A stretch of 64,000 bases of DNA from Galaxea fascicularis (taxonomy: Eukaryota > Cnidaria > Anthozoa > Scleractinia > Euphylliidae). The notes beneath the pieces are model-generated. The model was not told the DNA's origin, did not search any database, and saw only the letters and a program-made list of their open reading frames with translations. A program made the translations under genes and the position numbers. The stretch lies in assembly GCA_948470475.1 (NCBI GenBank), contig OX419344.1, forward strand, positions 11,470,421-11,534,420, written 5' to 3'. This document shows, in pieces, positions 20,760-34,900 of this stretch (positions are counted from its first letter, which is position 1; every line of letters begins with the position of its first letter).

Positions 20760-23700
20760 ACATCTATTGCATTTTAGGGTAAAAACCCCAAGTTCAAGGT
20801 ATGTGACTTGAACTTTTGAGATCAGTAATGAAATTCTTAAATTTGTGTTCAAAATCACTTGAAATCTTCTATCAAGTACTTTTATATGGTTCTGTTTGTT
20901 ACTCCTTTATTTGTGACAAAGTCCTCAACATTGTCAAGTTTATTATTACGTTGGCGTTCAGTTCTTGACAGGGAAAGACTTAATTGATCACAGCCTTGGA
21001 CACATTGCTCTGCAAAATCACAAGTGAAACACTAAGATAAGTGGAGTTTTGGCACTGCTGAATTTTCACGGTGCCAGCAATATGTAATTCAGATCGACGT
21101 TGTATGTACTCGAGGTCAAAAACACTTTCGAAACGTTGCGTTCTAATCTTGTGTTTGTTCTTTTGCAAAGCAAATATCAGTAAAACCTCCAAATCTCGGA
21201 ATTCGCATACGAATATTTTACCACAGAAATATTTATTATATTTAATAAGCGTGGTGTTATGTTGCTGTTATTAACATAAACCTCAGAGAGATATTATATA
21301 ATATTGCAACACTTCATAAATTGTAATCCAGTTCGTTTAAACGTTTTCACTATTTTCGCGGCAATTAGTTACTCGTAGTTATCGTAATCATTCCTTATAC
21401 AATTGTAGATATTATTCGTCAGCCCAAGACGTTATCATTCCGTCCTTTAATACTATCCTACAAATAAATAAATAAGCTTGAAACTTGAACTTGATTGATT
21501 AAACTATCATTGGTACGTTATCTGGATTTAGTTTGGATACGTTCATAAACTGTGACAATTTCCGTAGTTGGGTTGACACTGTGATCTTAAAGACTGGACG
21601 TTCAAACAAATAATTATGTTAAGCAGTACTCCACTGTGGTGCTGTTTGTTGTGATGAAATCGTTAGTTGAAAGTTTTACATCCGTGGATGAAATCCCAAA
21701 CTATGACCATTCAAATGACTGTTTAGAGTAGGAATAATTGGGAGAGGGGGAAACAAATTTAGCAATTATTGTCTGCCTTGTTTGATCTTTATACAAAAAT
21801 CTTCAGGTTTACAGTGGTAATGGTACTGATATCTGGGATCTCGTGATTTTGGATTAGTAATCCAATCTTTGCAGCGTATAGAAAGTAAGTTTCCTCTTCC
21901 CTACCTTTTTTACGTGTGATGTATTTTGGCCACCTTACGGTGTTTTGTGATGTAACGTCTTCACTTTGCGTGATGGAGAACTTGTATTTATTGCGTGACA
22001 TGGCGTGATAAATTAGTTGAAATTACATGACCAACCCTCACTAAAAATCTACCACACCGAAATCGCGTGAAAAAATCGGAACAAAACAGTTCGTATTCTG
22101 TGAAAGTAAGATTACTTCAACCAAATTTGTGTCATTGACAAACGAATGACTTTGAAACCCTTTCCTTGTTATCGCTAGACCTTCATAATAACTTCGCAGC
22201 AAGTGGTGCCTGTTGTTAGAACGCAACTGAAGTACAAATTATAGTTCTAGTGGCAGGAATGATTAGTGAGAATTGTATAGAGGAAAGCAGACATGTATTA
22301 TTGTCTCCCACACGTGCCAATCAAAACAGTAAAAAATAATAAAGAGAAAAATTCCTCAGAAAATTATGTTGTGTGGTGACTTGGTAGTCTGTGGTAGTAG
22401 TCTGAAAGATGCAGTAAATATCCAGGAAGATGGGTACTCAAACGATGCTTGGGTAGGGAGGTGCGGCCCTGGCGCTCAGACCCTGACCCTGACCCTGTTT
22501 AGACACAAATCTCTGGTTTCCCTATCCCGTTTAAGACAGAATTCAGCTTTTTCAGACCCTATCTAAGACATTTAACCCAAAATCATACCCTGAAACTCTA
22601 TCGCAAATAAACAGCTACAACGTTTTGTGGTTACCACTGTTATCTTTTTTGTTGTGTAATAAGCTGTGATTATCAAATTCAAGGTAAGCGCACCAATAAC
22701 TGGCGACTTCTGGACAGGCTTCTATAAACAAACTTTTAAGCTTATCCTGTTTAAGCCATTGGGTCATGCAGCGATACCCTGTATAAGACAGAAAGTGATG
22801 AAATTGATACCCCGTTCAAGGAAAAAACTGTGGCACTATCATGCCACATGATCAATCAGTCGTGCTCGGGGAAATTGTTGCGGTGACTGACTATAAAATT
22901 GAACAGTCAGTGGTGATTGAGGCAATCAGGTTGATCTATAAATTAAGCAGACCGCGATGAGTGTCTACGTCATGGGCTCCTGGCAGAGTCTACATAGAAC
23001 CTGACCTCTGCTTCCATTATCGGTGAGGGGATCTGATCTATCAGCCACTTTGAACTGTACTATTGAACGAATTTCTACTCCTGTTTCATTTGAAAGATGA
23101 ATGCTTTGTTAGTGAAACTCGGGCATCACAATCTATCCAATGAGGGAGTTTGCTTGTAGGACAAGGAATTGATTTCCTGGCTCCAGGGTTTCGTTGCTAC
23201 TATTTGGAAATAACTCATCTTTCTTAAAATCGATGTATTCATCAGGGTTGAAGGTTTACCACACGGTATATTAAAGATTTTCAGAGCTAAAACAAGATAC
23301 AAAAAAGCCGAAAGGAACCTTTCCTCCCACTGTCGGGTATCGCGGCGACCTCTCCTTCAATTTTTGCTTTCTAAATTCAGTTTCTTGGGATTGCTTATGT
23401 TGCGTACAAAACTACGATAGTCTATCATCCACAGACTCCATGTCATGTTAATGATGTTTCGTTTCATCATCAAAAAGGACCAAAAATGTAGACCCATTCA
23501 GCTATGTCACCATCTGGGGGTCGTGACACAAAACATTTTGAGTGCTGTGAAGAGACCGGACCCTTCAATCTGGCTTTATATTTTTAGTTTCTCACGATTC
23601 AGTCAAGCAATTTTTAAGTTCACTACACCAATGCAACGAAAAATTACTAACAAGTGTTTTAGGCCTTAGTCGCTTTAGGTAGGCAGTATGGAAGTGGTGA

Positions 23701-25128
23701 CAACTGCAAAATGTTTTTTTTTAGAAAGGTAAGCAATGAAGTAAAGGTGGTTCTAAGTAGTTTACATTTTCCCGAGACAAGTTCTACAAATTCTTTCCCA
23801 AATTATGTTTGGCTCATCGTATCACTATGAAATTTGGCACATTGAGAAATAAAAAAAGATATCATAGATTCATTACATCATATTTATTTTAGAAAACCTG
23901 TTACCATGGCATACCATGACAGGTCAGTGAAATCTCAAACTTCTATGTTATACGTTTTTTGTAGGGCAGATAAGAATAAAACTACTTTTCGACTATTGCT
24001 TTTTTAATTTTTTTCCTACCTACAGAATTTTATAAAAGTCGGACCATATACCAGCCAATTGATCTTAGTTGTTACCGAAAAAATGAAAAAAATCTACCGA
24101 GCGAAAGCGGAAATATCATAAGCAACTTTAAAGTTACGAAACTTCAAAAATGTCGAGTTGACAAGATTAGCATTTGGGCATGAGCGACACACGCGTGCCT
24201 CATTTTTTTACTCTTTTATAGATGTGGCGTATGTTGCTTACGCGCGCGTGCTCGGCTAATAAACCCTTTCGTCTCCGGATTTCTTGACTAATCGCGCTCG
24301 TCTCGCGCGCTTCTTAATAAACGTGTGTTATGTAGGCCATGGTCAAACTCCAAGCCTTCAAAATTCGCCGAGACTACGTTCTCAAGTTACCCTTATGTGT
24401 TTCATAAGTAGTTTTCATTTTGCCTCCCTTTGCAACTTAGAATATTAAGATCGTTATGTGTTCGGTTAAACTTACATGTATTAAAATACGCTGGGGCCTT
24501 CGATTTCTTTTTTCGAAGCAAAAACACGCAGACGAACAAAAGCAACTAAGAACAGAAAATCTTGTTGCCGCACGGTATATTAGAAATAACTTGCAGGGCA
24601 GACATCAGAGTGTTACTGTTAAGCAGTGCACCACTTAACACAAAACATAAGAATGACTTTCGTGAGCGATTTCGACTGTTCGCTTCAAATCTCATGAATA
24701 TGAATGCTCAAACAAACTTCGATAAGTAACACAGCCAATTGTTAAACATTTCCATTAGCAAATTTCATCATTACTCATTCATCAGTTAAACTTACTTGTC
24801 TCCAGTCATTGGCGAAGGGAGTAAGACAAGATTTCCTCACTGCAGATCTTGCTCATGTTTCTGAAAATGAAGGCCAGAAACGTGGCAGAAATTTTACATG
24901 TCGGGTGAGCTCACTTCAGTTGATTTTTTTTGTTTTGTTTTGTTTTGTTTTTTTTTGTTTTTTTCAAATGCTAAAATCATTGGGATGCCCCGTCAGGCGT
25001 ATTACCCGCCTGTCAGCTCTGAAGGTTTGCAGTGTCACTTAAACATCAGTGGAAAGGGGGAAATAAATGGCCTAACTTTCATTTCTAACATGCACGAGGG
25101 TCTAAATTGCTGGATGTAAGAAACAGAA
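20760..25128. other. Intergenic between OVO paralogs, before the segmental duplication
   Basis: No gene seen. It holds a short AAAT run at 21461-21476, partial satellite monomers near 21620-21720, a decayed repeat with CCCTGACCCTGACCCTG and repeated 'ACCCTGTTTAAG'-like phrases at 22460-22830, and a T/TTTTG-rich tract at 24923-24967. Confidence 0.55.
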
Positions 25129-28100
25129 AGTCATTTTGATGGAATTTTTATCTTCACCCTCTTAAAATCCAAATTTATAGTGATAAAATCTAAACGTTTC
25201 GAAATTTCTGATGACACGTGTATAGGAAAACCAGCACCTTTGTGTTTTGGGCCAGGCTAGGAATGTTAGAATGACCAGAGCAGCTCTCGAATTTCTTGAA
25301 TAAGCTTCCGTTTTTCTAGCATCACCAAAACATCTATCTTTAATCCTGCGGGTCAGCATGTTTTAATTGACGCCTTCTTAACCTCTTCAAGGGCCAATCC
25401 TAAACAAAGGAGAAGACAAAGCGTTACAACGTGATTTTCTTGTCGGGTGCTTGTATTCTGTGAATACCAGGCTTTGTTACGAAAAAATTTAAAAATGTTC
25501 TGTGAATTCAGTGTCGTCCATTACCAGACAACACTTTTCCGGGTAAAATCTCGAGTGTGTGGATAAAATCGTTAAGTCTAACCATTCAAATACAAATTTC
25601 ATTGGTACTTTCCTGTGTTAGTGACTATCACATTGTTCAAGGTGGTAATTATTCCTGCGAAATCGCGCGGAATCTGGCGCCTGATGCTCAGCCGACGAGA
25701 TTCCTCAGGATTGAGCGGATAATTGTTGTGTTACTTAACACGCTGATAATAAAGCACAATTTACTGAGTTTATTGCTAACAGGTTGGAGAAGCTGCTATT
25801 TTTCTCCGCGACACCCAAAGATACGTATATCTCCGGATATCTGTCCAGTACGCATGACGAATGACCATATTTGGAAAGGGTTGCAATGTTTTGACTCGTG
25901 TGAGTCCTAACTGATCGTGAACGCCACTGAAACCCTAACTTATAACCATCTTAATGAAAGCTCTTGAGCAATCTTCTGTACTGCTATTTGCTGTGCTTTA
26001 CAAGGTGACACTAGCTACCGAGTCTGTGAATGAAATCCTAAAGTCTGACCAGTTTATTCATCACCTCTACCATTGTCTACAAGTTATTGTAATGCACCAG
26101 TCAATGTAAATCCCCGCTCTTCCCAACCCGGGCAAAGCGGCCGGGGACGTAAGCGGGGACAGTCATATTGTAAGATATTGTGAAGCCTATTTTAAACCAC
26201 CTAAAACGCCGTTTCCTCGTTACGTAGCCAATCAGTTTCTGGCAATAATCCGATGCAATATTACTCACCTTGAAAACGTGATTAGTTCAAGCTCAAGGGA
26301 ACCTTACAGTTCCCTCGCCCGGAAACCCAGTTGATTTGTGTGGACTTCGCCAGTCAAAAAAGTTCTTCAGTTTGAAAAAATCGAGGGCTTTATTGTCTAG
26401 GAGTGTTTTTTGCTTCATCAATGGTTCTATCGTGACGTTGCACCAGAAGAGGTGCAACACTATTGTTGAGATTCACTGTACAGGACGGAAGAGAATACTT
26501 CAAAAACAATAACACAATGATTTAGTTCGTTTTGACATCAATCCTGGGTCGTTATAGTTTAAGAGGCTCCTTTGTTCTCGCGGTGGTTCGGTCGTTACGA
26601 TGCATAAGTAGAAGTGTAATGCATTTGTTGAGATTCACTGCTATGGGACGAAAAAGTACAAAACTTCAAAAACAACAACATCGTGAGCTATCGGTTTTGA
26701 CATCAATTCTTCATACGCACTGACTGTCTCTGCGTCAATTTGTATACTCTCAGTAGCATATTAGCTTTGTAAAACAATATTGTGATACGGCAGATTAACA
26801 ACGACGATAAATCCGAATCGCGCACAATACCGGCCCTTGTGCTATTAGGGTTGGCACTAAGTTATGTAACCACATAAAAGTCGTTTTATTGTGCTACAGA
26901 GCAAAATCGTTTGAATGAAACAACGAAGATGTCGAGCACTAACCTCCGGTGATACTGTTTGTTATGCGGGATTAAACGTTCCCAAATTTTTGAGTCAGTA
27001 GATAAACCATTCGAATTGTGAAATCTGCTTGATAGGACTTTCCTGTGCTGCTGTTTATTGTGATGCACAACGTGGTTGAAACTATTGAACATATCAACTT
27101 ATATTACAAAGAAGGTGAGAGGAAAGCCGCTCAGCAATGATTCTTAATGATAATGCACCATTTTTTCTCAGGAGTATAAACCTTTCGGCGAGATCTAATC
27201 GGGTGACGCCTGGTCCCCATAACAAGTTTGTTGCTGTATATTGTGCTTACACTGAGGCGGCTCTTGCTATTTGGAATATGGTAACTGAGCTTCGTGCCGT
27301 GCAATTTGCCCTGACATCATACGCGTGATTTAAAAATAGAAAGACCACGCAGCGCGAGTTCGATTTCCAATCACAATTATGATTTCAGACCAAAATCGCA
27401 CGACAAGAAGTTACCACACCCTGTTTGAAATCACACAGTTTTTTTGTCAATATTAATATTTATTTAATATTCACTTCCGGAAACCCGGTTTTGAATTTGG
27501 ATATGCCAAAAAAAGGATTCGTTTTTGAGCCAAAAACTAGTGTAATTTTTGTGAATAAAATTCCTTTCTATCCGGCCATTTAACACACTTCAATCGTAAT
27601 GTTTAGTTCACCGTTAATGCAAATACTCCATAAATTTTTCAAGTGATTCCTTACAACGGACGACGACGTCCTTTAAATTTACGTTTTACAGTGTTGAACA
27701 ATACACAAAATCATAGAAATCCGCTTATTGACTTGCGAAGGTGGCATTATAGCGTGATATGGCCCCTTAAAAGTCACATTTTACATGTAACAATGCTAAA
27801 TGACACAGGCAAAAACTCATTACCCAGAAATACGTACAAAACATCACGTACAACAATCACCAACCGCGAGTCCTCAAGAGCCATTATGTAACATTTGCTA
27901 GTGGCTGAAGGATATTGGAATTTATTCAATTTTTTAAGCTTCAACTCAAACAGTCATTTACGCGCGTGGTATTTATTTTCGTATTTTGCACGTATCTTTG
28001 ACTTACGGAATAGAAAATCGTACTGAGAAATTAGCCTACACTACAACAAATTTAGAAATTACCAAAATGAAAGTCGTCAATAACTTAACGTTGTTTTAAG

Positions 28101-30805
28101 GTCATGTTTACCTCTTATTCGCAAACTGCTGTTACTTTAGGGACGAGTTCAATAAAACAGGTATTAAAATGATCTGTTTATTTGAAAACATCTTTGAATT
28201 GCCTGGAGAGTTTACAAGCGCGTTTTTTTTCCCTTCAACATCATCTAGTTTTGTAATGGGTGATAACACGTGACCAGCCAGATGAAGGCAAATGAAGAAC
28301 AATTCAGCTGCGCTTTACTTTAATGCTACTGACTTAAATATGTTTGAAAATAAGTTCCACTGGTTTTGGAAATTTCCCGAAGAGTGAAACTCTCACACTT
28401 AGTCTTTGATCTGGTAATGAGCCGGCGAAATATGTTGTATAATCACATGGGTCACGGTAACATTTTTAACAACCGGATTCATGAATTAAACAAGCGGACG
28501 TCAGACTTCAAAAAAATTATTATTTTGTGTGAACCATTGGGCGTTACAACTGGACTTTTCATGCTAAAAAACCGGACGTTACATCCGGCGTCCGGCCTCA
28601 AACGAAACCCCTGCTTACATATCTGTATAAATCAACGAATAACAGTTTCGTTTTTAGAATTCTAGAAGTGTATCAGCAGTCATTGCATGGATACTAATTA
28701 TGCAACCTTTTTCGCCAGAACTCAAGGGGAAACAAGACTTCAGCTGAAATTCTGAAGCCTTTACTCTTAACACTTTTCTACTAGAATCAAGTAGAAAATA
28801 GAAGACCTTCAACCTATCGCCTGATGGTTTTATTTTACCGTCTAGACTTTAACTGCCATGTGCTCATTACGAAGCGAATCAACGAAGGTGACGAACAATG
28901 TGATGCAATATCGGCAGCCTTGAAAACGTGATGATCTGACCGCTTCTCTTGCCTTGTATACACTTCTTCAAGTTATAAAAAGTACTTTTTAATTTACAGT
29001 CTTAATTGTTTAATAGTGGTTTCATCAAAGCTCAGTGATTTCTATCGAAAAATCTTGACCTTTGGCATCCGTGGTCTCACCGTCTGCAAGTCTGTTTTGT
29101 TTTGGTCAGAATCGTTTCAGTTTATACGGTAGATCAGTGTCCACCGCAAAGGGATTAAGGCGAGAGCCTGTGAGTATAAGAACTGTTCATCAGTAAATAG
29201 TTTTCTTTCCCCCAAAAGTTACACTAAACGAACCTCAACCATAATGTTTGCATTTTTCCCCGCGAAAATGCGAAGAATGCTTCATCATGACATCGATCTG
29301 TGAAGTTCAAAGAAACGTGCCGGAAACCCGGCATCTCGAAGGATTTGCTTTTGTACAAACGCACTCGACAACAAATGACAGGAAGTACCTCGTGTAGGAG
29401 GGACTGCGACTAATTTTAGAGGATGCTCTTGACAATTATCAAAGGTGCCTTAGAGAGTACTTAGAGCACATCACACCCTAAAACAATGCTTGACTGCAGT
29501 TAAAAGGCGTACTTTGAACCGGCTGAGAAATGATCAAAACTCCAACTACGGAGGTGATCTTGAGAACTGACGAATAACATTTAAGACCAAAGTTTTAAGT
29601 TTTAATTCAATGTTTTTGAACACAACAAAGCGCCTGTTGTCATAAGCGGGCATTTTAAGTGCCCTCGATACAACAAAACCACAAGTTAATCCACGGTTTT
29701 TTTTATTTTTTATTAAGAAAATGGAACTGTTACTTGTACAGTCGGCGTAATATATCATCCCGCAGGACTCAGTACTCAGTAGCTTTCATTAGAATGGTTG
29801 CACTCTATGGTTTCAAACACATACTCGCAATTTTGAACTACCTTGTGCAGCATCAATACCCCAGTAAAACTATGAGCGCTGCTAAGTTCAGCTGTGAGTG
29901 TATTTAACTGATACTGATGGAGCAGTTTAGCGATGCCTGTGGATTGCTGCTTGAGTCTACAACTTACTCCACGACAGACGAGTCGATTAAACTGATTTAA
30001 GTTTCAATTTTATCTTCTCAGTTTGTTTATCTAGAGTGTCATTTACGAGCCAATATACCACTTCCAGAGTAGAAATGTTTGGTTTAATAGATTGACGTAA
30101 ATGGACTCTCTGTTAAACTATAATAAGCAAGAAGTTGCTAAACAGATCAGTTCTTGTTGTTTGTGCTGTATTAGCTTCTCTTCAAAACTGTTTAAGTTGT
30201 ACTGAATAGAGACACTTATACAGTTTTACTCCACGGCCTCAAAAAGGGAACCTCAATCCAGGGTCGAAGTTTGACTCTGGGGAGGAGGGGAAAGAAGAAT
30301 TCACCGCTCATAATTCATGACGATTAGTAAATGTGATTAGCTACTTAAATCACGCGTTTGGAAGGAGGTTTGGAGGGCAGTCGATGCTGATTGAGAACTA
30401 AACGTTAATTGCTCGGAATAAAGTTTTTCCATTGCTTATTTTAAGCTCCAGTTAACGTATTAATGAAAGAACTTATTCATGCTTTGAGGTTGTTGATCAA
30501 CATAGTAAGCTATCTCATGCATCAACGAACACACGCAAGTCGTGTAGTGAGGGAAAGTAAACTTTTATTGTTGATTTAGCTGTTTTTATTTTTGTTATCG
30601 TCATTCTTTTCATAAGTTTGATCATTATTTGAGCTTATTTGGTCTTCTCCCCTCGTGGAGAACAGATCGTTAATCCACTTCTTGAATGTTGTTCTTTTCT
30701 TAGTAAGTTGTTAATTTAAAAACTGTTTCCTTTTGCCGCTAACCCCGGTTAAACAATGTTTTCAAACCCCGTTGCTGGGCATCCAAACACAGAAATACAC
30801 ATAAC

Positions 30806-30828
30806 ATGACGTCACACTGTGACGTCAT
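30806..30828. promoter_or_regulatory. Palindromic double CRE site (copy 1)
   Basis: Two TGACGTCA octamers in a 23-bp palindrome with a 1-nt centre. TGACGTCA is the classical CREB/ATF site. Kept in copy 2 at 40986-41008. No promoter is recognised beside it. Confidence 0.5.
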
Positions 30829-31099
30829 CTTATACGGTATCGCAAAATATGACGTTAATTTTTATATATCTTTTTTGCCAATTAGTTAATGTCGGAGATT
30901 TAGAACAAGATTAAGAACCCTCCACAGAGAAATATCGAAGTTTATTTTTAACCTGAACACTCAAACATTTATTTACGCGTGGTGTTGTTTTTCGAAAATT
31001 TATTGCATAGTAATTAGGTTGATAATGCATATGTTGTGTATCTCTCCCTATTCTGAATTTAGCAACGAACAAATATTAGGAGGAAATTAAATAACAACT

Positions 31100-31480
31100 G
31101 AGACTTTAAAAGTTTTTTAAAGTCAGAACTCCCACTCATTCGAGTGTTTTTTCAAAATCAATAACTTGGAATGTTGTGACTTTAAAACAAACACAGGCCC
31201 TCACGTGTCCATGAAGCTTGACGAAAGAAAGAAATGTGCAGCTAAGCAATGCAAATAAGGGACCAACAGGGAGGGCAGTGGGGAAGGCGAAGTTCGGAAA
31301 ATGCTGAATGCATTGCAGTGGCATGGCGCAGCCTTCAGTGTTGTTACATAATTACAGGATTGTGCCTGATATGGTTCTCCATACACGATCCTCGATTTTG
31401 GTGTGTAGTCTAGAAAAGGGTGCTCAATAACGCTGAGCAGGAATATCAGAGGGCTTTGAGGACACCAATACAATGCCCAC
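31100..31480. repeat. 0.4-kb unit, copy 1 of 3
   Basis: Shares CAGAACTCCCACTCATTCGA, GGGACCAACAGGGAGGGCA and TTTTGGTGTSTAGTCTAGA-type blocks with 41300-41700 (nearly identical) and 41745-42135 (more diverged). On the - strand each carries a short open frame beginning MPLQCIQHFPN. Confidence 0.85.
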
Positions 31481-32048
31481 CCTAGGCTTTGATAGATTGT
31501 GCTCGCAAGAGTAGCATAATATGCTTCAAGCAGTGCTCACGTGGCTTTCAGCCATATTGGTTTACCGAAACAACAGAAGCTATTTGCATCAAAATAGAAT
31601 GCAATTCCCAGCGGGGGTTTAATTTTGGACACCAACATGGCCGCCGTTTCTTTGTTTTGGGACACCACTGAACATGATGTACAAATCACAAGGTCATTTC
31701 GATGGAATTACAGCTGTCTTCACGCTCCTTAAAATCCAATTTTATAGTCATGAAATCTAGACGTTTCGAAATTTCTAATGACACGTGTATAGGAAAGCTA
31801 GCGCCTTTGGGCCAGGCTAGGAATGTTGGAATGACCAGAGCAGCCCTTGAATTTCTTGAGTAAGCTTCCGTTTTTCTAGTATCACAAAAGTACCTATCTT
31901 TAAACTTGTGGATTCTTAACCTCTTCAAGGGCCTATCCTAAGCAAAGGAGAATATAAACCCTTACAACGTCGTTTGCTTGTATTCTGTGAATACCAGGCT
32001 TTGTTACGATAAAATTTTAACTGTTGAATTCAGTATCGTCGTCTATTA

Positions 32049-32406
32049 AAGGGTCGCCACGGTCAGGGAAAAGTCAGGGAAAAACAGATTATTTTCAAGG
32101 TCAGAGAAAAGTCAGGGAATTATGTATGAAGTCATGGAATTTTTAAATTCTGCCTGAAAGTCAGTGAAAAGTCAGGGAATTTTACATTTGGCTAGCCATT
32201 TGGTTTTGGAAAGGGATTCTTTGGTAGTAAAGGTGTTTTCGTTTCAAAAAATCCTGCACAAGAATTGATTTCTTTGGCTTCATTGCTGGCTTTATTGCCC
32301 GAGGCTTTGCCTCCGATGGTCAGTGGAAACTGGTCTTTGGTCAGTGAAAAGTCAGGGAATTGTCCAGTGCAGGGAGTTTTTTCTATCCCATTGAGTGGCA
32401 ACCCTG
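32049..32406. mobile_element. MITE 'GTCAGGGAAAAGTCAGGGAA' family, 5-bp TATTA duplication
   Basis: Left end AAGGGTCGCCAC, right end GTGGCAACCCTG (inverted), flanked by TATTA at 32044-32048 and 32407-32411. Internal repeats of GTCAGGGAAAAGTCAGGGAA. The paralogous site in duplication copy 1 (about 25515-25530, CGTCCATTACCAGAC) lacks it. Confidence 0.9.
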
Positions 32407-32910
32407 TATTACCAGACAGAACCTTTCCGAGTAAAATCCCGAGTGTGGATAAAATCGTTAAGTCTTGCCATTCAAATACAAATTTGATTGGTACTTTCCT
32501 GTGTTACTGACTATCACGTTGTTCAAGTAGGTTATTAATCCTGCAAAATCGCGCGTGGAGTATCGCCTGAGTTTATTGCTAAGAAGCTGGAAAAGCTGCC
32601 TTTTTTCGCCGCTACACACAAAGATACGTATATCTCAGGATATCTGTCAAGAACGCATGACGAAATATTGACAGCGCCAAGACCATATTTCAAAATGGTT
32701 GCAATGTTTTGAGTAACAAAACGTTTGAGTCGTGTGAGTCCTATCTGATCGTGAACGCCACTGAAATCATCCTGACTTGTAACCATCCAAATGAAAGCTC
32801 TCTAGCAACCATTTGTACCGCTGTATACTGTGCTGTATATGGTGTCTCTAGCTATCGAGTCTGTTAATGAAATCCTCAAATTTAACTCGTTTATTTAAAG
32901 CTGGATACTC

Positions 32911-33088
32911 CACAGGCGACCCAAGCTTATGGTGTGAGAGTACCGTATCACGCAGTATAAACAAGATGGCTGCAAATTATAAGGAACTGGGATTTCCATA
33001 TAAATCCTAAGCTATCCTTATAATTTGCAGCTATCTTGTTTATATTGCGTTGTACGGTACTCTCACACCATGAGCTTGGGGCGCCTGT
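32911..33088. mobile_element. hAT-like hairpin MITE with 8-bp duplication GGATACTC
   Basis: Arms 32911-32985 and 33013-33088 are reverse complements with a few mismatches (ACAGGCG ends, GCTTATGGTGTGAGAGTACC). GGATACTC is repeated at 32903-32910 and 33089-33096, the 8-bp size of hAT elements. The matching site in copy 1 (near 26050) lacks it. Confidence 0.85.
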
Positions 33089-33124
33089 GGATACTCTTCA
33101 TCCCCTCTACAAGTGATTGTATTA

Positions 33125-33595
33125 TACACCAGTCAATGTAAATCCCTTCTCCTCCCAACTCGGGCAATGTGGGGACATTAGCGGGGACAAAAATCAATGT
33201 TAGACGCTCAATAGTGCCCCTGTACGCGGGGTCTTGGATGACATTTGCTTTCTCGGTATCCGTACCGGGAATTTGTTTGCAGGAGGATTGAAGTCAAGGG
33301 CTGTCCCTCGCATCAGACTGGTACCAAACTCAGGAGCCCATCACCCAAACTAGAATGCCATAAAAAAAATGGGAGAACAACAAATCTTTTCAGTGTCTTT
33401 CTTTCTTGTGATTGATGATATATGACTTAATTAGCGTGTACTTTCTCCGGTTGGCGGGGACAAGCGAGGACATTGGCATGAAATCATTGCTCTGGGGGCG
33501 GGAACACTTGCTCAGTTTCTCTAGACCTCTTGTCCAAATCCTCGCCTTTTCCGGGTTGGGGGAGGCGGAGATTTACATCTACTGGTGCATTGAAT
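33125..33595. repeat. Inverted-repeat element with 40-bp arms
   Basis: 33125-33165 (CACCAGTCAATGTAAATCCC then CTCCCAACTCGGG) is inverted at 33551-33595. Duplication copy 1 has only the left arm (26093-26150), so the element is incomplete there. Confidence 0.7.
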
Positions 33596-34153
33596 TTGAG
33601 TGTGGAAGAACGCTTACGTATATATATCCTGGACGCTACTAAGCAGCAGTAGTCAGGGATGAGTAGGTTCTTGTTTTAATGTCATGCTGTACAATTTGGA
33701 TTCAACGTTTGAGGGGTGAATGACATCCTGGTAAAAAACAAACGGCTTTGCTTAACGAGGGTGACACTTGACAGCCGCTGGGACTGAAGACCTGTGGCCT
33801 TCGAATTCCGGATCAGCTTTGAATTTGGAAGTGTTGCTTTTTGTGGAGATGGAAAAACCGGAGAACCCGTGGAAAAAACTATCGGAGCAAGGGCGAAAAC
33901 CAACATGGCCATTCAAATGAAATCTTTAAACCGAACTTTCAGTCAGGTCTTCCTAGGTACTTTAAAACTGTTTTTACATTTGGAATTTCAACGGTCGAAT
34001 TAATGGTCTCCATGTTAACAATGTGACTATTTTATTTCGTTTGTCCAAATTGTGTTCTTATAACCTCTGAATCCCAAATATCAACATGGATACTCCCCTT
34101 AAAGTTCTCACATATTTCAAATGTTACACGTAGGGAGAATTTGTTTATATGCG

Positions 34154-34205
34154 TTATTGACCAAGCGCGATATCAAGATGGCTGGATATTGGCCAAGTCA
34201 GGCCA

Positions 34206-34248
<43 letters not shown>

Positions 34249-34316
34249 TTATAAAAACGCAAAAAGAGAACGAGGCCAATATCCAGCCAACTTGATCGAA
34301 CTAGCTTGGTCAATAA
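34154..34316. mobile_element. Hairpin MITE, TTATTGACCAAG ends
   Basis: TTATTGACCAAG at 34154 and CTTGGTCAATAA at 34305 end two arms of about 65 bp, with CTCTTTTTGCGTTTTTAT inverted near the centre. No coding content. Confidence 0.85.
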
Positions 34317-34594
34317 AGGATTTATTATATGGCATAAAGAACACTGAAAAAATGATCTTCCTACTTGTTTGTTTATTTTTGAGCACTGAAAAGGAAGCCA
34401 GTTATAAGCAAAAGCGATGTTTTGATTTCTTTGTTTTCATTCTCGTTGACGCTTTCAGTTCTCTCGTTTGCTAGTTTTCTAGTTCCATCCCGACAGAGAA
34501 ATCACAGAAAATCGTTTTACTGCCACGGAGAATATTTTGCAAAAGAAATTTTATTGCGGCAACAAAACGGGCAATCCCGAGCGGTTAATATCGG

Positions 34595-34638
<44 letters not shown>

Positions 34639-34900
34639 TCATCTTTTGCCCGCTCGCGGAGCTTGCCATGTAATAAATATACATAAACTCAACTGCTCCG
34701 TTGTGAGCATTTCCTTTATTCTCATGCCCTGTATTATTGACAAACAAGTGATCTGATCTGATAAGGAGAAGTTACATTTGACATTTGATTAAAAAGTTTC
34801 GAAAAAGTGTTATCGGTTGGGGATTGAACGTTAATGAGATTCATTCTATTTATTACATAAAGTATCCCGTAGCGCTAAACTTCACCCAAACGCAAGCATT

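Larger units (their letters stand above)
25129..31520. repeat. Segmental duplication, copy 1
   Basis: Matches 31690-41720 in the same order and orientation. Block A is 25129-26160 versus 31690-33180; block B is 26160-31500 versus 36100-41710. Similarity is strongest in 28650-31480 versus 38780-41690, with long identical runs. Non-coding apart from short open frames. The copies lie in direct tandem between the two OVO genes. Confidence 0.9.

Noticed and set aside
30806..30828. Bacterial-type operator or CRISPR repeat
   Set aside because: Eukaryotic context and only one palindrome per copy; no spacer-repeat series anywhere in the window.
34121..34747. Open frames around the 34154 hairpin and the GGGCAATCCCGAGCGG region
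   Set aside because: They translate foldback and repeat sequence; no domain seen.
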